Shown: in pieces, positions 1-14,433 of the stretch
How the letters are laid out: every line of letters starts with the position of its first letter
Numbering within the stretch: the stretch's first letter is position 1
DNA from: Scytalidium lignicola
Lineage: Eukaryota > Ascomycota > Leotiomycetes
NCBI GenBank assembly: GCA_002812745.2
Contig: NCSJ02000070.1
Location: 91,841 to 155,840, forward strand
Direction: 5' to 3'
DNA: 64,000 nt
The notes under the pieces: model-generated
What the model saw: only the letters and a program-made list of their open reading frames with translations
What the model was told of the DNA's origin: nothing
Database searches by the model: none
Made by a program: the position numbers and the translations under genes

Positions 1-847
1 TCAAATTTCGTTAATTAGAGTTTTATGCTTAACGGGATATTGCATAATTAGCCAAGCCATTAAAATCAAAGAAAACCTGTCATAAAAGCATAAATTGCAT
101 AAGTTTGCATAAGTGACTCCATTTCCACCAGACGAGGGGATACTTCAACGGATGTCAAAGGCTAGCGCTAGTGGTGGGCTAGATCGCATACTGTAGTACG
201 TAAGTACAAATTATATATGGTATGAAAACTCAGTATATTGCTAATGCCAATGAATACAAATACTCCTCTGTAAAGTGGAATTACCCCACAAATATAGGGG
301 CAAACATATGTGAACGTAACCTTTCTCCAAATTATGCAAGCATATTTCTGGAAAATATGACAGCAAGTCACGTGAGAACTTTACGCATGACTAGCTTCTC
401 CTGTTCCCTATTGCTAACTTGCTCTCACTTCGCTTTCCTGTAATGCTCACTTTAGCTTAGAATTGTCAAGTGTACGTACGTAAAGAACTTTACACTTTAG
501 TTAACTACCTTGAGAGTAGTCTATTTGTGCACGTGACAATCCTATCATATGGCTACTCACAGCATACTTCGTAGAGAATGAAGGATTAATATCCGATTAC
601 GATAACAAAGAGGATAAAAATATCCATTAGAGTGTCTGATCAGTCACCTTGTGAACGGTGGGGAACCAAATTTGAACTACGTAAGGTACACTAGGAGACG
701 TTATAGAGAAGGGGGCCGAATTTTTAATCCCGAAACAGAGGAACTGTTTTACACTTGCGAGTACGTTAGTTTATAAGACTATAGCTTAAAGTGGTCATTT
801 TTGAAGTATTACAACGTGAAATAGGTGCTGTAATTAAGAGTACCGTA
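1..847. other. Intergenic DNA at window start
   Basis: No convincing gene is seen. The open frames here are short, overlap on both strands and match nothing I recognise. Bases about 80-117 carry three spaced copies of GCATAA (ending TTGCATAAGTGAC) that resemble the degenerate inverted repeat at 57.58-58.0 kb, so this may be the end of a decayed element. The rest is moderately AT-rich with no clear structure. Confidence 0.5.
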
Positions 848-993
848 TATACTCACGGCTTCCGGTATGGAGCTAAGGCCCCTGTTTTCCGCTATATGGA
901 ATATTTAGCGAATGATTTGCGTTCTAGTGCTGACAATTTGCACTGTATAGCGTTACTTCTACTTCTAGCTCCATACCGGAAGCCGTGAGTATA
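848..993. mobile_element. MITE with perfect 27-bp inverted ends (family A, copy 1)
   Basis: Bases 848-874 and 967-993 are perfect inverted repeats of 27 bases. The repeats read TATACTCACGGCTTCC at the outer edge and continue to ...GGAGCT. If the outermost TA on each side is a target duplication, the element is about 142 bp and fits the Tc1/mariner type of MITE. It encodes nothing. Two decayed relatives lie at 10064-10216 and 10763-10822. It sits about 530 bp upstream of the short-chain dehydrogenase start. Confidence 0.85.
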
Positions 994-1521
994 GGTCCGA
1001 ACCTCAAGTTTCCGCGGTATTTCGTTTAGTATCGATCGAAATATAAGCAAACACCAAGGTATGCAAGAAGGCAATTCTGATGTAAGGCTCCTCTTCTACT
1101 CTGCTCAACCAACCGGAGTGCGCCGATGTGTAACAATTAGTGGCGATGTTGTCGGAGTCCGCTGCGGCCGCCGCTAAGGGGTTCACGGCGGAGTCTACGA
1201 ATATACGGATAAGGCAGCGGTCTCCGCCAATAGTCGCCTTTGACTTGCTTATAGATATGGCAACTAGAGCAGTAAGAGCATATAGTTAATTTCCTGTTAT
1301 TGTCCTATAATATAATCATATTGGCAGTTTCTTAAGACCGTTCTTATTATTGTTTCCTTACTTACTCTGAAGATTCTTCTTGATCTGATATATTTTGTAC
1401 CTTCTCCACCAATAGACAAATCCAGCATATCAATCCAGTATATTCTTCATTCGAATTATCATACTACTAGCATTTTATTGCTAAACTCCTTCTACCATTT
1501 TCTAATTTCCCCGATATCAAC
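994..1521. promoter_or_regulatory. Upstream region of the short-chain dehydrogenase
   Basis: No gene is seen. The last roughly 130 bases before the ATG at 1522 are rich in C and T, as is common in fungal core promoters, and the start is preceded by a purine at -3 (ATATCAACATG). No specific factor site is assigned. Confidence 0.4.
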
Positions 1522-2535
1522 ATGCCAATTGTTACATGGAGCGAGACATTCCCCCCAAAGCCGGTCTACACGGTTAAGGACATGCCTGATCAAAGTGGCA
1601 GAGTGTTTATAGTTACAGGAGGAGCATCAGGTTGTGGTTATGAGACCGCCAAAATTCTATATAATTTAAACGGTCGTGTCTACATTGCTGGACGTTCCAT
1701 TGCAAATGGGAAGGCTGCCATGGAAAAGATCAAATCGTCATCGCCACCTGCAGAACAGAAAGTTCGCAGTGGTAAAGGTTCTATAGAGTTTCTCCGTGTT
1801 GATCTTGCGGACCTCACCACGATCAAGCTTTGCGCAGAGGAGTTTCTCTCTAAGGAAACACGCCTTGACGTTATATGGCACAATGCCGGAGTCCTGGGTA
1901 TTGAGCATGGCTCCAAGACGACTCAAGGATTCGAAGCACATCTTGGCACCAATGCTCTGGGCCCATTTCTGCTACAGCATTTCTTAATGCCTATTTGCTT
2001 GAAGACAGCAGCCCGTGCCGATGCAAAGCCCAATGCCACTAGAGTGATCTGGGTGACATCTGCTGGTCACCGTGGTGCTCCGAAGCCGGATGGTGTCAAC
2101 TGGGACGATATCAACATGCACGATATTGAGGGAATAAAAGGCGGCATGCTTAAATACGGTCAGAGCAAGACGATGAATGTCATGCATGCGCACGAGATAG
2201 CGCGTCGCTATGGAAAGCAAGGCCTGGTCTCGGTTGCTTTGCATCCAGGCTCTTTGAAGACGAACCTCCAGCGCCACCAGGGTTTCTTCTTTAAGAATCT
2301 CACTGCACCCCTTTTATACCCTCAAATTTACGGAGCATATACTGAATTGTGGGCTGGATTAAATGAAGAGGTGGACACGCGGATGCTGGAAGATGGTGGG
2401 AAGAATGGTGCATATGTACAACCGTGGGGAAGATGGGGGGAAGGAGCTGAATTTGTGTATGAAGGGTTGGCAAAACGAGAGACCGGGGAGCGCCTTTGGA
2501 AATTGTGTGAAACTACTTTGAAGGAGTGGATGTGA
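1522..2535 (+). CDS. Short-chain dehydrogenase/reductase (SDR)
   Basis: A single-exon gene of 337 residues. The N-terminal Rossmann motif reads TGGASGCGYETA (about residues 32-43), a variant of the classical TGxxxGxG. It is followed by HNAGV (about residue 120) and the catalytic YGQSK (YxxxK) near residue 215. This layout matches fungal retinol-dehydrogenase/WW-oxidoreductase-like SDRs that use NAD(P)H to oxidise alcohols or reduce ketones; the substrate cannot be told. The protein ends in a basic, tryptophan-containing tail and has no signal peptide, so it is probably cytosolic. It converges with a Zn2Cys6 regulator whose stop lies about 160 bp downstream, so a regulator-enzyme pairing is possible. 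The family call is firm. Confidence 0.92.
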   Translation: MPIVTWSETFPPKPVYTVKDMPDQSGRVFIVTGGASGCGYETAKILYNLNGRVYIAGRSIANGKAAMEKIKSSSPPAEQKVRSGKGSIEFLRVDLADLTTIKLCAEEFLSKETRLDVIWHNAGVLGIEHGSKTTQGFEAHLGTNALGPFLLQHFLMPICLKTAARADAKPNATRVIWVTSAGHRGAPKPDGVNWDDINMHDIEGIKGGMLKYGQSKTMNVMHAHEIARRYGKQGLVSVALHPGSLKTNLQRHQGFFFKNLTAPLLYPQIYGAYTELWAGLNEEVDTRMLEDGGKNGAYVQPWGRWGEGAEFVYEGLAKRETGERLWKLCETTLKEWM

Positions 2536-2695
2536 TCGGATAAATGGTGATTGGTATATCTGAGCTATCAATATGGTCGATTATTGGGATTATGGACTAA
2601 GGCCATGTGTTTTAATATAGTTTATTTTATTTTATCAAAGTGAAAATACACAAGTTTACAAGTTTAAGGCCACATTCCACCTATTTCGCGAGCTT

Positions 2696-4558
2696 CTAGA
2701 ATCTGTAGATATGCGTCTGTAGAACAACGTAGTCAGTTCTCTGGATATTTCGAATATAAGTGTTAAAATCACCTGCAGCCTTCCATCTCTGACTGAAAAT
2801 CCTCAACATCGTAGTTAAGCTTTTCACCTCTTCTGTTGCTCGTTCATCCTCCATTATTTGACTATATTTGCGAATGTTGATTATAGCGTAATATATACAA
2901 TGATGCACTAAAGGCGATGTGGTCTCCACAACCGATGGAGGATCAGATAGCCAATTCTTACACATTAACATTATTTTATCCAAGATTGGCTTCATGGCTC
3001 CGTTTTGGTGCTCTTCCTTAATAGAAGCTAGTGATTGCTGATCTAGCCAGGGGTATGATTCGTGAAGAATCATCATTGCACTACCGTTTAATAAGGTTAG
3101 AAAAAGTAGAGAATATTAAGCAAATTCCTCCCTTACCTATAGGAAATAGCTAGTTCGTTGTTAATTGGCACATTCCACTTTTTTGCTTCAACCTCTGCAG
3201 CTGTGATTAATGAGTTGATTGTCCGATCAAGTTGTACTATCCGTTCTTCCAGCTGGTGTTGTTGCCTGATATCATCTTGCCATGAGACGCAATCAAGCAC
3301 TTGGCCTAATAAGTCAGTGCTTTCAGAAATCAGAACAAAGCACCCTGTATCTCGTCTTGATAGGTAGCTTGAATTGGATGCTATCATTTCCTAGAGTATG
3401 TAAGCTTGAAATTGATACCAAGGTAAGTAGCTGCGTTACCTCTGGAGCTATAGGTGGTTTTCCAATATCCGAGTTGCTTTCAAGAGCAGCAAATGGTCGT
3501 CTGGGACAGCCAAGGTTCACAAATCTAATATCAATCTCAGATATAAATTCTAGTCTTATTAAATATAAAGAAGAGCGAAAGAGAGGATGTGATCGCATAA
3601 AATTCAGAGGAAGTCAGGCAAATTGGGGTACGAGAGTAAACAAACCGGTCAAATAGCAAGATTGCCCTCCATATACGCCATCTTTCTTCTAACTCATCAC
3701 GGTTAAAAGGACGATCGATCTGGGGCACTTGTTTTAGGCCCAACCCAAGCGCATATCCGTGACGCACACAAGTAGCAATTGACAGAAATGCTGCAGGATA
3801 TATAGCATGTCCAACTTCGTAAAAGGAAATGAACAGTGCCGCGGTCAATGCTTCAGTAGAAAGGACCCCAGCAATCTCTGCATCTGTTAGGCAGTGCTTT
3901 GTTGCAAGGTACACCTCCGTCTGTGTATTTCCCCCTGATTCTTGCGGTGATGAAATGAGTAGTTTCATAGATAAAAGGAGAAGGGCAACATCCGCGCGGA
4001 TACCTAATGGCTGTTTCAGAGACGATCGAAGTTTCGTCTCGTGTATAACCGGCAACCATTTGTGGCTAGTATTGAAGAATTTAGACACTATGGCGTTGAT
4101 CGCGATATGATCTCCTAGGAGGTGGAATGGAAAGAGTGAGGTGGCAAGATGAGCTCTCGGCACCTGTATTCGGTATTGTTGAAAGAAGTTTTGGTCTAGA
4201 AAAAAGGCCGCTGGAAAATCAAGTTGTTGGAACGCTGATCTTCTTATATTTAGTAAGTCAACCCTAGTATCGTGGGTTCTAGGAAGGTATTTGTTGGCAT
4301 CGTTGTTTTGTTGCTGGCGAAATGCTTGCTCTGTTTGCTGTGTAATCGGCTGTCTGCTGTAGTCACAAACCCAGTCATGTCTAGCGGACTTAGAATCAGT
4401 ATTTAATGGCCTCTATACCGTAAAAACTAGCAGGAGTAATCATACGTCGCACAAGTAGAGCAGCTCGGGATTGTTTTGTCGCATTTTCTCTTCCGGAGAT
4501 AACAGGACATACAGGCCTTCTGTGCCTGCTGAGCTGCTTCACCTTGGCTTTGCACCAT
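2696..4558 (-). CDS. Zn2Cys6 fungal-specific transcription factor
   Basis: Five exons can be drawn: 4558-4446, 4380-3646, 3524-3440, 3390-3137 and 3080-2696, giving 523 residues in one frame. The first intron lies inside the zinc cluster. Joining it gives CMSC, YLRKRK, C, DKTIPS, C, ST, C, ATHDWV, C, which is a perfect C-x2-C-x6-C-x6-C-x2-C-x6-C binuclear cluster, and this is why the start and first splice were chosen. The middle region (for example YALGLGLKQVP and ERWRIWRAILLFDRF) is the fungal-specific regulatory domain. It should bind CGG-type sites in the nucleus. It converges with the short-chain dehydrogenase at 1522-2535. Targets are unknown. The second intron is long (about 120 bases) and is the least certain junction. 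Confidence 0.88.
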
Positions 4559-4737
4559 TATTTATTCAGAGGCACAAGGCTAACATCTAAAGATAACCTT
4601 TGATTCAATAACTCATCCACTGACTTGCACAAATTGGCAATGGAATCGAGGGAGCAGGATGCGTGGTTTTGACGCGAGCTTATCTAAGCAAGTAAGCAAG
4701 TCACGTTGCCCGTGCGCAGATTTACGAAATCTATGGA

Positions 4738-4970
4738 CAGTACGGAGGTCGTGGCAAAATGTGATGGGAATCTGCCAAGACACTAAATGTGCACGTGCCA
4801 TAGGCTTTCCAGGGAGTGCAGTGCCTAAAGTGCCCTATAATTACAGCGTATTACAGAGCATTAGCAGGCTACAGGTCGCTATAATTACAGGGCACTTCCA
4901 GCTCAAATCGTTAGCGCTTATCTTGCGCCTTGGCACCATTCCCATCACATTTGCCGCGTCCACCGTACCA
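4738..4970. repeat. Foldback (hairpin) element with two pairs of inverted arms
   Basis: An outer arm (about 4738-4780, TACGGAGGTCGTGGCAAAAT and onward) is matched in reverse by about 4929-4970. An inner arm at 4829-4848 (AGTGCCCTATAATTACAGCG) is matched in reverse by 4877-4896 with two mismatches. Transcribed or single-stranded, the roughly 230-bp segment would fold into a long hairpin. This is the form of a MITE or foldback element. It encodes nothing recognisable. Confidence 0.7.
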
Positions 4971-5651
4971 TGTAGGGGGTTGTTATGGTAGACTAAAACG
5001 ACAAAAAAGCTCGGAAACCCACCACTTAAAAATTAAGCATTATTCACNTTTTCGCCCCAGTGAATATTGACCCATCGCTCAATTATCCAGCCCAATCAGA
5101 TATAGTCTATGAATTACATGACCAACGCCTATAGGTTTATAGCTGCAGGTCCTTACAGACTCGTAGGCTAGGCCATGGAAAGGGAAGCCAACGGCCGTAC
5201 GCCGTTGGCGGTACGATCGTAACATTATTAAATAAAGATTTCGGCCAAATCGCGGCCAAGCTTGTTTAAATCGCCTCCGGATGTCAACGCTTCTCGTAAA
5301 GACACATTATACGTCTCAGTTTGGATTGAGCGATTCCAGTCATGAGAAGCACGTCAACTCCGGATCAAAGGAGGACAGATTGAGATATCAGAAGATGATT
5401 ACAAGTTAATCATGTCCGGTCTCCCAGAGCAGGGCCTTATTGCAATGTCCATACATCACTCGTACGCTAGATTCTCCATTCAATGTATTGCAACTCCTGC
5501 GTTATTATTAATGCTCTCCGAAAAGTAGAATTAAGCACAAGATTGTCAGTTGAGTAATTATTTGTACAACTAGGAGATATGTTATTCTAAAAAAAAAGCT
5601 GATTCCAAATACTACAATACTATCTTCCGAAGCAGCAAGTCCTGCTGCCAA

Positions 5652-5835
5652 TTACACCAAAGCTTTCAGACCATTCTCTTCTATTTCTACTTGTGTTATG
5701 CTATCATGTCCGTTACTGGGATCTCTTATAATAATATTGTCATCCGGAAAGTACTTATCTATAGCTTTTATATACTCTTTTGTATTCGGTGTATTAGAAT
5801 GCTTAGCTAAGTAAATCTTTATAAGCCAAATCAGA
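5652..5835 (-). pseudogene. Decayed coding fragment, function unknown
   Basis: Read on the minus strand, about 60 codons stay open and end in a stop at 5652-5654. The translation contains NTPNTKEYIKAIDKYFPDD and IEENGLKALV, which look like real protein rather than random AT-rich translation. Upstream the frame is closed by a TGA. I do not recognise the family. It may be the C-terminal remnant of a lost gene or element. Confidence 0.3.
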
Positions 5836-6203
5836 TTGAAAATATAATAAAGAGTCTTTGCTGCTACAAAAGATAGTAGTATGCTAAGTTAATATAAGTG
5901 CTCACTTCTAATGTTGTAATTGTCTTAAAAAGCTCTTGCAAAACCGTTAATAATAATAGCTATTCTAATAGTTTATACTATAAAAGTACAAATACTAAAG
6001 TTACTATAGTACTAATAAAGACTACTTGAGTTTCCTTTATAAAATGACAGAATGTGTACATTGCTTTTACGTCTAGTAAAATAATTGACGTTAAAAATTG
6101 TAAAAGGTAAGTTGGATTAAAGCAGGAACGAGACTTATATTATGATTGCGATTAGAGAAGACAAGAAGTACACATAAAATTCTATTACTTACACCAATGC
6201 GAA

Positions 6204-7117
6204 TTGATTACCCTCCACGATAATGGACAGTACTCATCCGTTCAAACACGTAAGGATACTGTCGATATAGCATCTACCATCCGAAGAACTGATAGCCGAG
6301 AAGAAGTTCTGCGCCAACTGTCGATGTCGCTCAAAAGTGCAAGTCAACAACAGCTCGAAAGTTCGATATGTCTCGTTTCAAGGCTGCTTCTCATGGTGAG
6401 ATTTGATAACATACCTCAGGAAGTTTCCGATGGTAGGTATATCAGTTGGACTCAGGGACCTTTATCCCACTGCGATCCATGGTCATTTCTCACCCTATCC
6501 AAAGCTCGGCCACGATGGCATCAAATTTGAGAAATCTTTTAATGCCTTGAACCTGACACTGATTGCTGGCATGAAGATAAAGTGGACGGACAACCTTGCA
6601 GACCATTTGCGTTTGACCCGGGACGATACTGTTCTATGGGTATTCTATCATGCCGTTTCCCTTCAATATCAACGTAACAAGTATGTTCACTTCCATCTTA
6701 AAATTCTATTTTATTTATAAAAGAATGCAGTCTGGTATTTCCGCCGAACTTCATTAATGAAACCGAGCAAACCCTTGCCTTGCTCATTCCCAAACATGAT
6801 ACCAAGGTACGGAGGTGGTATGATAGTATTGCGACAAAACACTATCTGGATTTGAAATTGATCGATTGTGGCCATCTTGTTACCGACGAGAGGCAGAGAA
6901 CTTCAGATACTGGCATGATCGGCTTGTAGTCTTGAAACAGGTATATGATGATACGAAGCCAAGTAAAATTTCACAATGGTACTACGATAGGCGTAGTGAA
7001 GTTCAGTGGTACACCTTTTGGGTTGCTATTGCGGTTCTATTTTTAACACTTGTTTTCGGTCTTGTCTAGATCATTGAGGGAGGATTACAAGTATATAAAG
7101 CGTTTAGCTCTCCTTAG
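6204..7117 (+). pseudogene. Broken gene of a fungal family with a C-terminal membrane helix
   Basis: The reading frame is distributed over three frames. Segments such as FEKSFNALNLTLIAG, WTDNLADHLRL and FRYWHDRLVVLKQV, then DRRSEVQWYTFWVAIAV, recall a fungal family of unknown role that ends in one hydrophobic helix followed by a short tail. A probable intron (GTATGTTCAC to ATGCAG, near 6680-6731) still splices correctly. Damage is clear: a frame change near 6460-6530, another near 6896, and an in-frame TAG at 7067-7069 just before the last 15 residues (IEGGLQVYKA). A CAG-to-TAG change would explain that stop and fits RIP. Family membership is from memory and the function is unknown. Confidence 0.6.
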
Positions 7118-10063
7118 TTTCTGTATTGAACACGTTGCACCCGAAGTTGCTTAATTTAAAACTCTCTCGCTCAGTTGCATAACCGTTATTTAATTTTCAT
7201 GATCAATGACAGTTCTTTTTGTATTCATAGGTTGGCTCGCTCGAGATAATCTGAAGACTTGTTTTTAGATGATATTTGAAGCCTCAACTAGTGATTAGCC
7301 TCAGCTGCGTATTCGACGGCCAGAGTGGGGCATCAATATCAAGGAGTTTGAATCACCACAAGAATCACAACATAATGTTTGAGGGCTGAAAGATGAATTG
7401 TGAATAGCAAGAGAAGAAAGCGAAAGTCTAAAACAAGGCTAATTACTATGAAGGATGACCTACGGAAGAAATGGAATTTAATGACAAAATGGCTTGCGGG
7501 GAGTAAGATGGACAAGCTTCAAGTGCTGAGTCTCAAAAGCTTGCTCTCATCACACATAAAGAGAAATAGGTGCTCGATGCTTACGGGCCATTAAATTATC
7601 CACTTTGGGCGTTCTCCACCACACCCCTGACTGGTATTCCTTGATCAATCTCCGATATCAATTCTTAAGATTGCATTCTCCTGTATATTAAAACACTGTA
7701 GCCTGCATAAGAACAATCAAACGATCTTACTCCTTTTAACTTTAACATTAATCACAAAACAGACCCAGGCCTTGGCGTTGAGAAAATTTGCTGCACAATA
7801 ATAATTAATGCAATTTTAATGCCTAATGAAGAGGGTGGACACACTTTGAGGGGTTGACCCTGGTGACTTCATCTATCCTACGTCGAGATCCTACGGTCAT
7901 CAGACCGTGAGGATTACGACGACAATTTCTATGTTGAGTTTGGTCAAATATCTATTGGTGGTTAATGGATACTTCTATTCGCTCAAAACAACCGGATTGT
8001 ATGCGTCGTAAAAGCTGGGTTTCTTGGCGCGTCAAAGGAGGAGGAAAAAAAAAACGGCTCCATTCAACCGTTCATGGATCGGAAAGCGAAAGCGAAGGCG
8101 AACTTCAGCTTTAGATGCTCAATGGAACGCCGGCTGTATCTAGCCTTTAAATAAATAGATCTGCTGTAACACAAAGAATGAATGATTCCCCGAGCTGCTT
8201 TGTCCGACCGAAGCGCAGAATTAATTGTGTTCGTCAGCTAATTGCAAGACCTAGCGCTGTAAAATAAAACGGCCTCTAGCAAGCAAACCCCAACAACGCA
8301 TGCTGCTAGACCTACCGGTTGTAAGACTAGATTAATAAGAAGTGAGTTGATCCAAATGTATGGTGGTCTCCAAGATGGAGCCAATTTTTCTTGATTGGTA
8401 TGCTTATTCGCATGATAAGGGAAAAGTAACCTTAAACTTTAAGATTGGAAAATCGAAAAGGGCTAACTCAATTACAGGTTACTGGAAAGTTCATACGTAA
8501 AGCTCTCTTGGGGATGAGATGAGATGAGAAACAAGACCTCTGTCATTGGCTTTTATTTTACAGGCAGATTTCCAGCATTCAGACAGGCCGGGAATTGCAC
8601 TGGTAGCGAGAGACACCCGGTGTGCAGGTAACGCTGTACAGTAAGTTACAGTACAGTGCAGTGCATTGCAGTACCAAGAGACACGGGCGCTGTCTAATTT
8701 TAGTTTATTTATATTATACACTAGCGTGTTCTAACTTTAACTCCTGCAACTTACATGTACGGTACTGTACCACCATCGCACAGAATGCGACAGTACCGAT
8801 GTTGGAGAAATCTCGTTGGTGCCACTGCTGCAAGGAGGGTAGCTGGATGTCTCTCTCCGGTGTCACGTTCCATGCTTATTGGTGAAAAGTAGCCGGCCAA
8901 GGAAACTACTGCTGGAGATTTATGTGCATGCCGTCTCTTCTTTCTGTATGAGCAAAACTGATTTGTTTAAGAATTTTAGGCTTGAGCATGAGGGTCCTGT
9001 GCGTATGAATAATACGCTCTCTCACCAACATACCACCTGGCCTCCATAGCATTATCTAGCGACTTATCATTGCAGTATGATTTCTCAGCTGGTTATCTGG
9101 GCGCCGCTTGGGCTAGAGCAAGGTGCTAGTCAAGAGTGCGTAAATGTGCAGGAGTCCTTGGGCCCTTGCAGGAGTGTGTGCTTTACCCAGCGCAACCGCT
9201 GCATCATCTGATTTTTAAGGGAGCATGCGATTGCTAGGGTTTAATCGCACCACAGCGGCAACCGAACCACGTCTATAGCATGGACTATTAGTTACCAAGA
9301 CCGCCATGCGGTGGTAAAAAGCCTCCAATTCACAAAATAAGCGCTCAGTTCATAGCGTAGGGCGTTTTCCATCTTGGCCTGGCCAGGCTTATTAGCTACC
9401 TGCTTATGACGATTTTCATCACCATAAGCTTACTCCGCTAAGGGGTGGACCCGGTGAGGGGAANTCCCCTCCTATAACACGGCCGTGGTAAGTACAGTAT
9501 CAACGGCCCTATGGAGATTAGTGAATTTAATTAATTGATACGCGTAATCGTCTGTCTGGCCGATCGCATCTCCGGAGCGCGTTAAGACGGGGTTAGACGG
9601 GGTTAGACAGGCTGGGCGAGTAATTACTGTGCTTTTTGTTGACAGGAGTGGCTAGAACGTTGGTTGTTAGTAATCCTCCTTCGATCCCTACAGTACTGTA
9701 GTTGAGAGCCTCAGATCTCGACCAGTGATGTGGAGAATACAGTGACAAATCATTATTTCCTTCGATCAGATTTCGTCTGTTGATCGCACCATTCTTTCAA
9801 CATCCTGCCCAGGCCGTGTTCCGATGCTGTAAGATTTTAGGGAAGGCCAGTCCACTATGCTGACCCCGAGGAAGAGCTTAAGGCTTGAGGCAAAAGGCAA
9901 TATGATGACACAAAAGTAGTTAACCCACGAATCTGGGCTCGGGAATATCTGCTGACGCTGGAGCTGGCATCACAGGTTCCCCAGTTGTGCTCGTTGATGC
10001 TAGGGGGGGCCAGGCTTCTACAGTACGCTTTCGGAACAATCAGTTGGCCCGGGAGTAGATGGC
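7118..10063. other. Gene-poor region without recognisable genes
   Basis: No supported gene is seen. The short frame at 7400-7594 is lysine-rich, unlike its surroundings, and could be a relic. Small features are a GATGAGATGAGATGAG-type run near 8514, palindromic GTAC-rich stretches at 8625-8810, and a direct repeat of GACGGGGTTA at about 9587-9610. The rest shows no structure I can name. Confidence 0.45.
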
Positions 10064-10216
10064 TACCGTATTTACTCACGCTTACCGGTATGGAGCGAGA
10101 AGTACAGTAAATGTAACGCCATACAGTGCGAATTGCCAGCTCTCAAAAGCAAATCATTTGCTAAATAACTTATGCCATATACGGTAGCAGAAAACAGGGG
10201 CCTCGGTATTGGTGGT
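10064..10216. mobile_element. Family A MITE, copy 2, inverted and worn
   Basis: The left edge (TTTACTCACGCTTACCGGTATGG) is the same terminus as at 848-870 with a few changes. Read on the minus strand, the interior matches copy 1, for example GGCCCCTGTTTTC, GCAAATGATTTGC, GCACTGTATGGCGTTAC. The far terminal repeat is lost, so this copy is truncated. Shared interior sequence, not just ends, shows one family. Confidence 0.75.
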
Positions 10217-10762
10217 AACGATCAGATAGATACCCGAGGAATGGCTGAGGAATGGCTGAGCTAGCCCCGCTAATGGCGTAGCTTCCATATCGGATGCCGA
10301 CGCCATGTACTCCCCCCAAAGAATGAAGGGAGCATCGTCAATTGACTCTTACAATGGTTACAGCTTTCTTGTCGATCGAGGTGTTAATTGAACATCTTTC
10401 CTATCCTTAACTACTTTGTTGTCATCGTGATCAAATGCTTTCACTCCCTTCGCTTTGGCCCACTTGTACGGTCATCTCAGCTGCTCGCTAACGCCCCGTT
10501 TTCAATCAGCCAGCCATTGTTTGCCCTCTCTACACTCTGTGTTGAATCTTTGATTAATATATTTCTTTTCTCTCTCCTCCCCCTTAAAAAATACCGATGT
10601 GTTGGATCAATCATAATGTAGTAGATGTAAATATGCGGAGTACTGTCCCAAATATCTGCTTCGTGCAGTATGCAGGTCCCTTCTGCATGCTATAACCTCT
10701 AAAAAAACAAAAATCAATATAATTCTGGGGTCCAGCTTTACGCCCCGGAGCACCTCTACGCC
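10217..10762. other. Intergenic region between MITE copies
   Basis: No supported gene. The open frame at 10388-10621 has no recognisable domain and no flanking gene signals. Confidence 0.4.
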
Positions 10763-10822
10763 ATGATTTGCTGACAATGCACACTGTATCACGTTACATT
10801 ATTATTTCTTGGCTCTATAACG
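10763..10822. mobile_element. Family A MITE, copy 3, fragment
   Basis: The segment GATTTGCTGACAATGCACAC, then TGTATCACGTTACATTATT and GGCTCTATA, follows the interior and right half of copy 1 (about 914-976) in the same orientation with scattered changes. The terminal repeats are not recognisable. It lies about 400 bp upstream of the catalase-peroxidase start. Confidence 0.6.
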
Positions 10823-11183
10823 AGATGCTGGATTGGAGTAAATGCGGTAATCCCTGCATCGAGGAAAAGGTTGAAGAGGAAGGAAAATGGGATATTTGGA
10901 CCTGCTGGGGGGCTCGACCCCGTCATAACGACATACCTACCGGATACAGCGCATCATCCGGTACGACAAGACCCAATGCTAGCGATCCCATTAGTATCCA
11001 GAGTCCTACTACTCATGCGCCAATCCTTGGTGGACGGGGGAGCTGGTGATGGCCCTGCATGATTCAATTCCCTTTGTGGTGCGATCTGCTCCACCCAGCA
11101 AGCCAGCGCAAGTATATATTGATATGAACAGCACCCCATCGAGGTGATTTGGAAACTCAGTTGCGCCTCGACACCTGAGCTGA

Positions 11184-14126
<2,943 letters not shown>

Positions 14127-14433
14127 GGGGATTAAATGGGGATCATGTAAATAGATGTCCCAGATGGATTATCCGGCNAAAAAAAGAAAAACTTTCTTAG
14201 CTAGCTCTAGGTGGGGATTAAATAATCCTCAGGATCGGTCTTACTGGTCTTGATTTTGCTTACAATAATAATTTGTAAAAAACGATTCAGAGTACCTAGA
14301 ATGCCTTAAGTTGTGCCGATATCGGTTGTGTGTGTAGATTTGGTTCAGGCCTATAAAAAGTAGTAAGTTACTGCTAAGTTTTTATCAAAAAAATAGCTGA
14401 TAAATAGTTGGTGATGTATCTATTGCCGTCGTC
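14127..14433. other. Downstream region of the catalase-peroxidase
   Basis: No gene is seen. The stretch is AT-rich and contains one ambiguous base at a poly-A run. It presumably holds the 3' end of the upstream transcript and of the convergent fragment at 14434. Confidence 0.4.

Larger units (their letters stand above)
4559..6203. other. Gene-poor DNA with a foldback repeat and decayed sequence
   Basis: No intact gene is seen. The open frame at 4659-4991 runs straight through the foldback repeat at 4738-4970 and is not believed to be coding. From about 5500 the sequence becomes AT-rich. A short decayed coding stretch on the minus strand is listed separately. Confidence 0.5.

Noticed and set aside
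4659..4991. Open frame of 110 codons on the plus strand
   Set aside because: It runs through both arms of the foldback repeat and the overlapping antisense frame is equally open; no domain or family resemblance.
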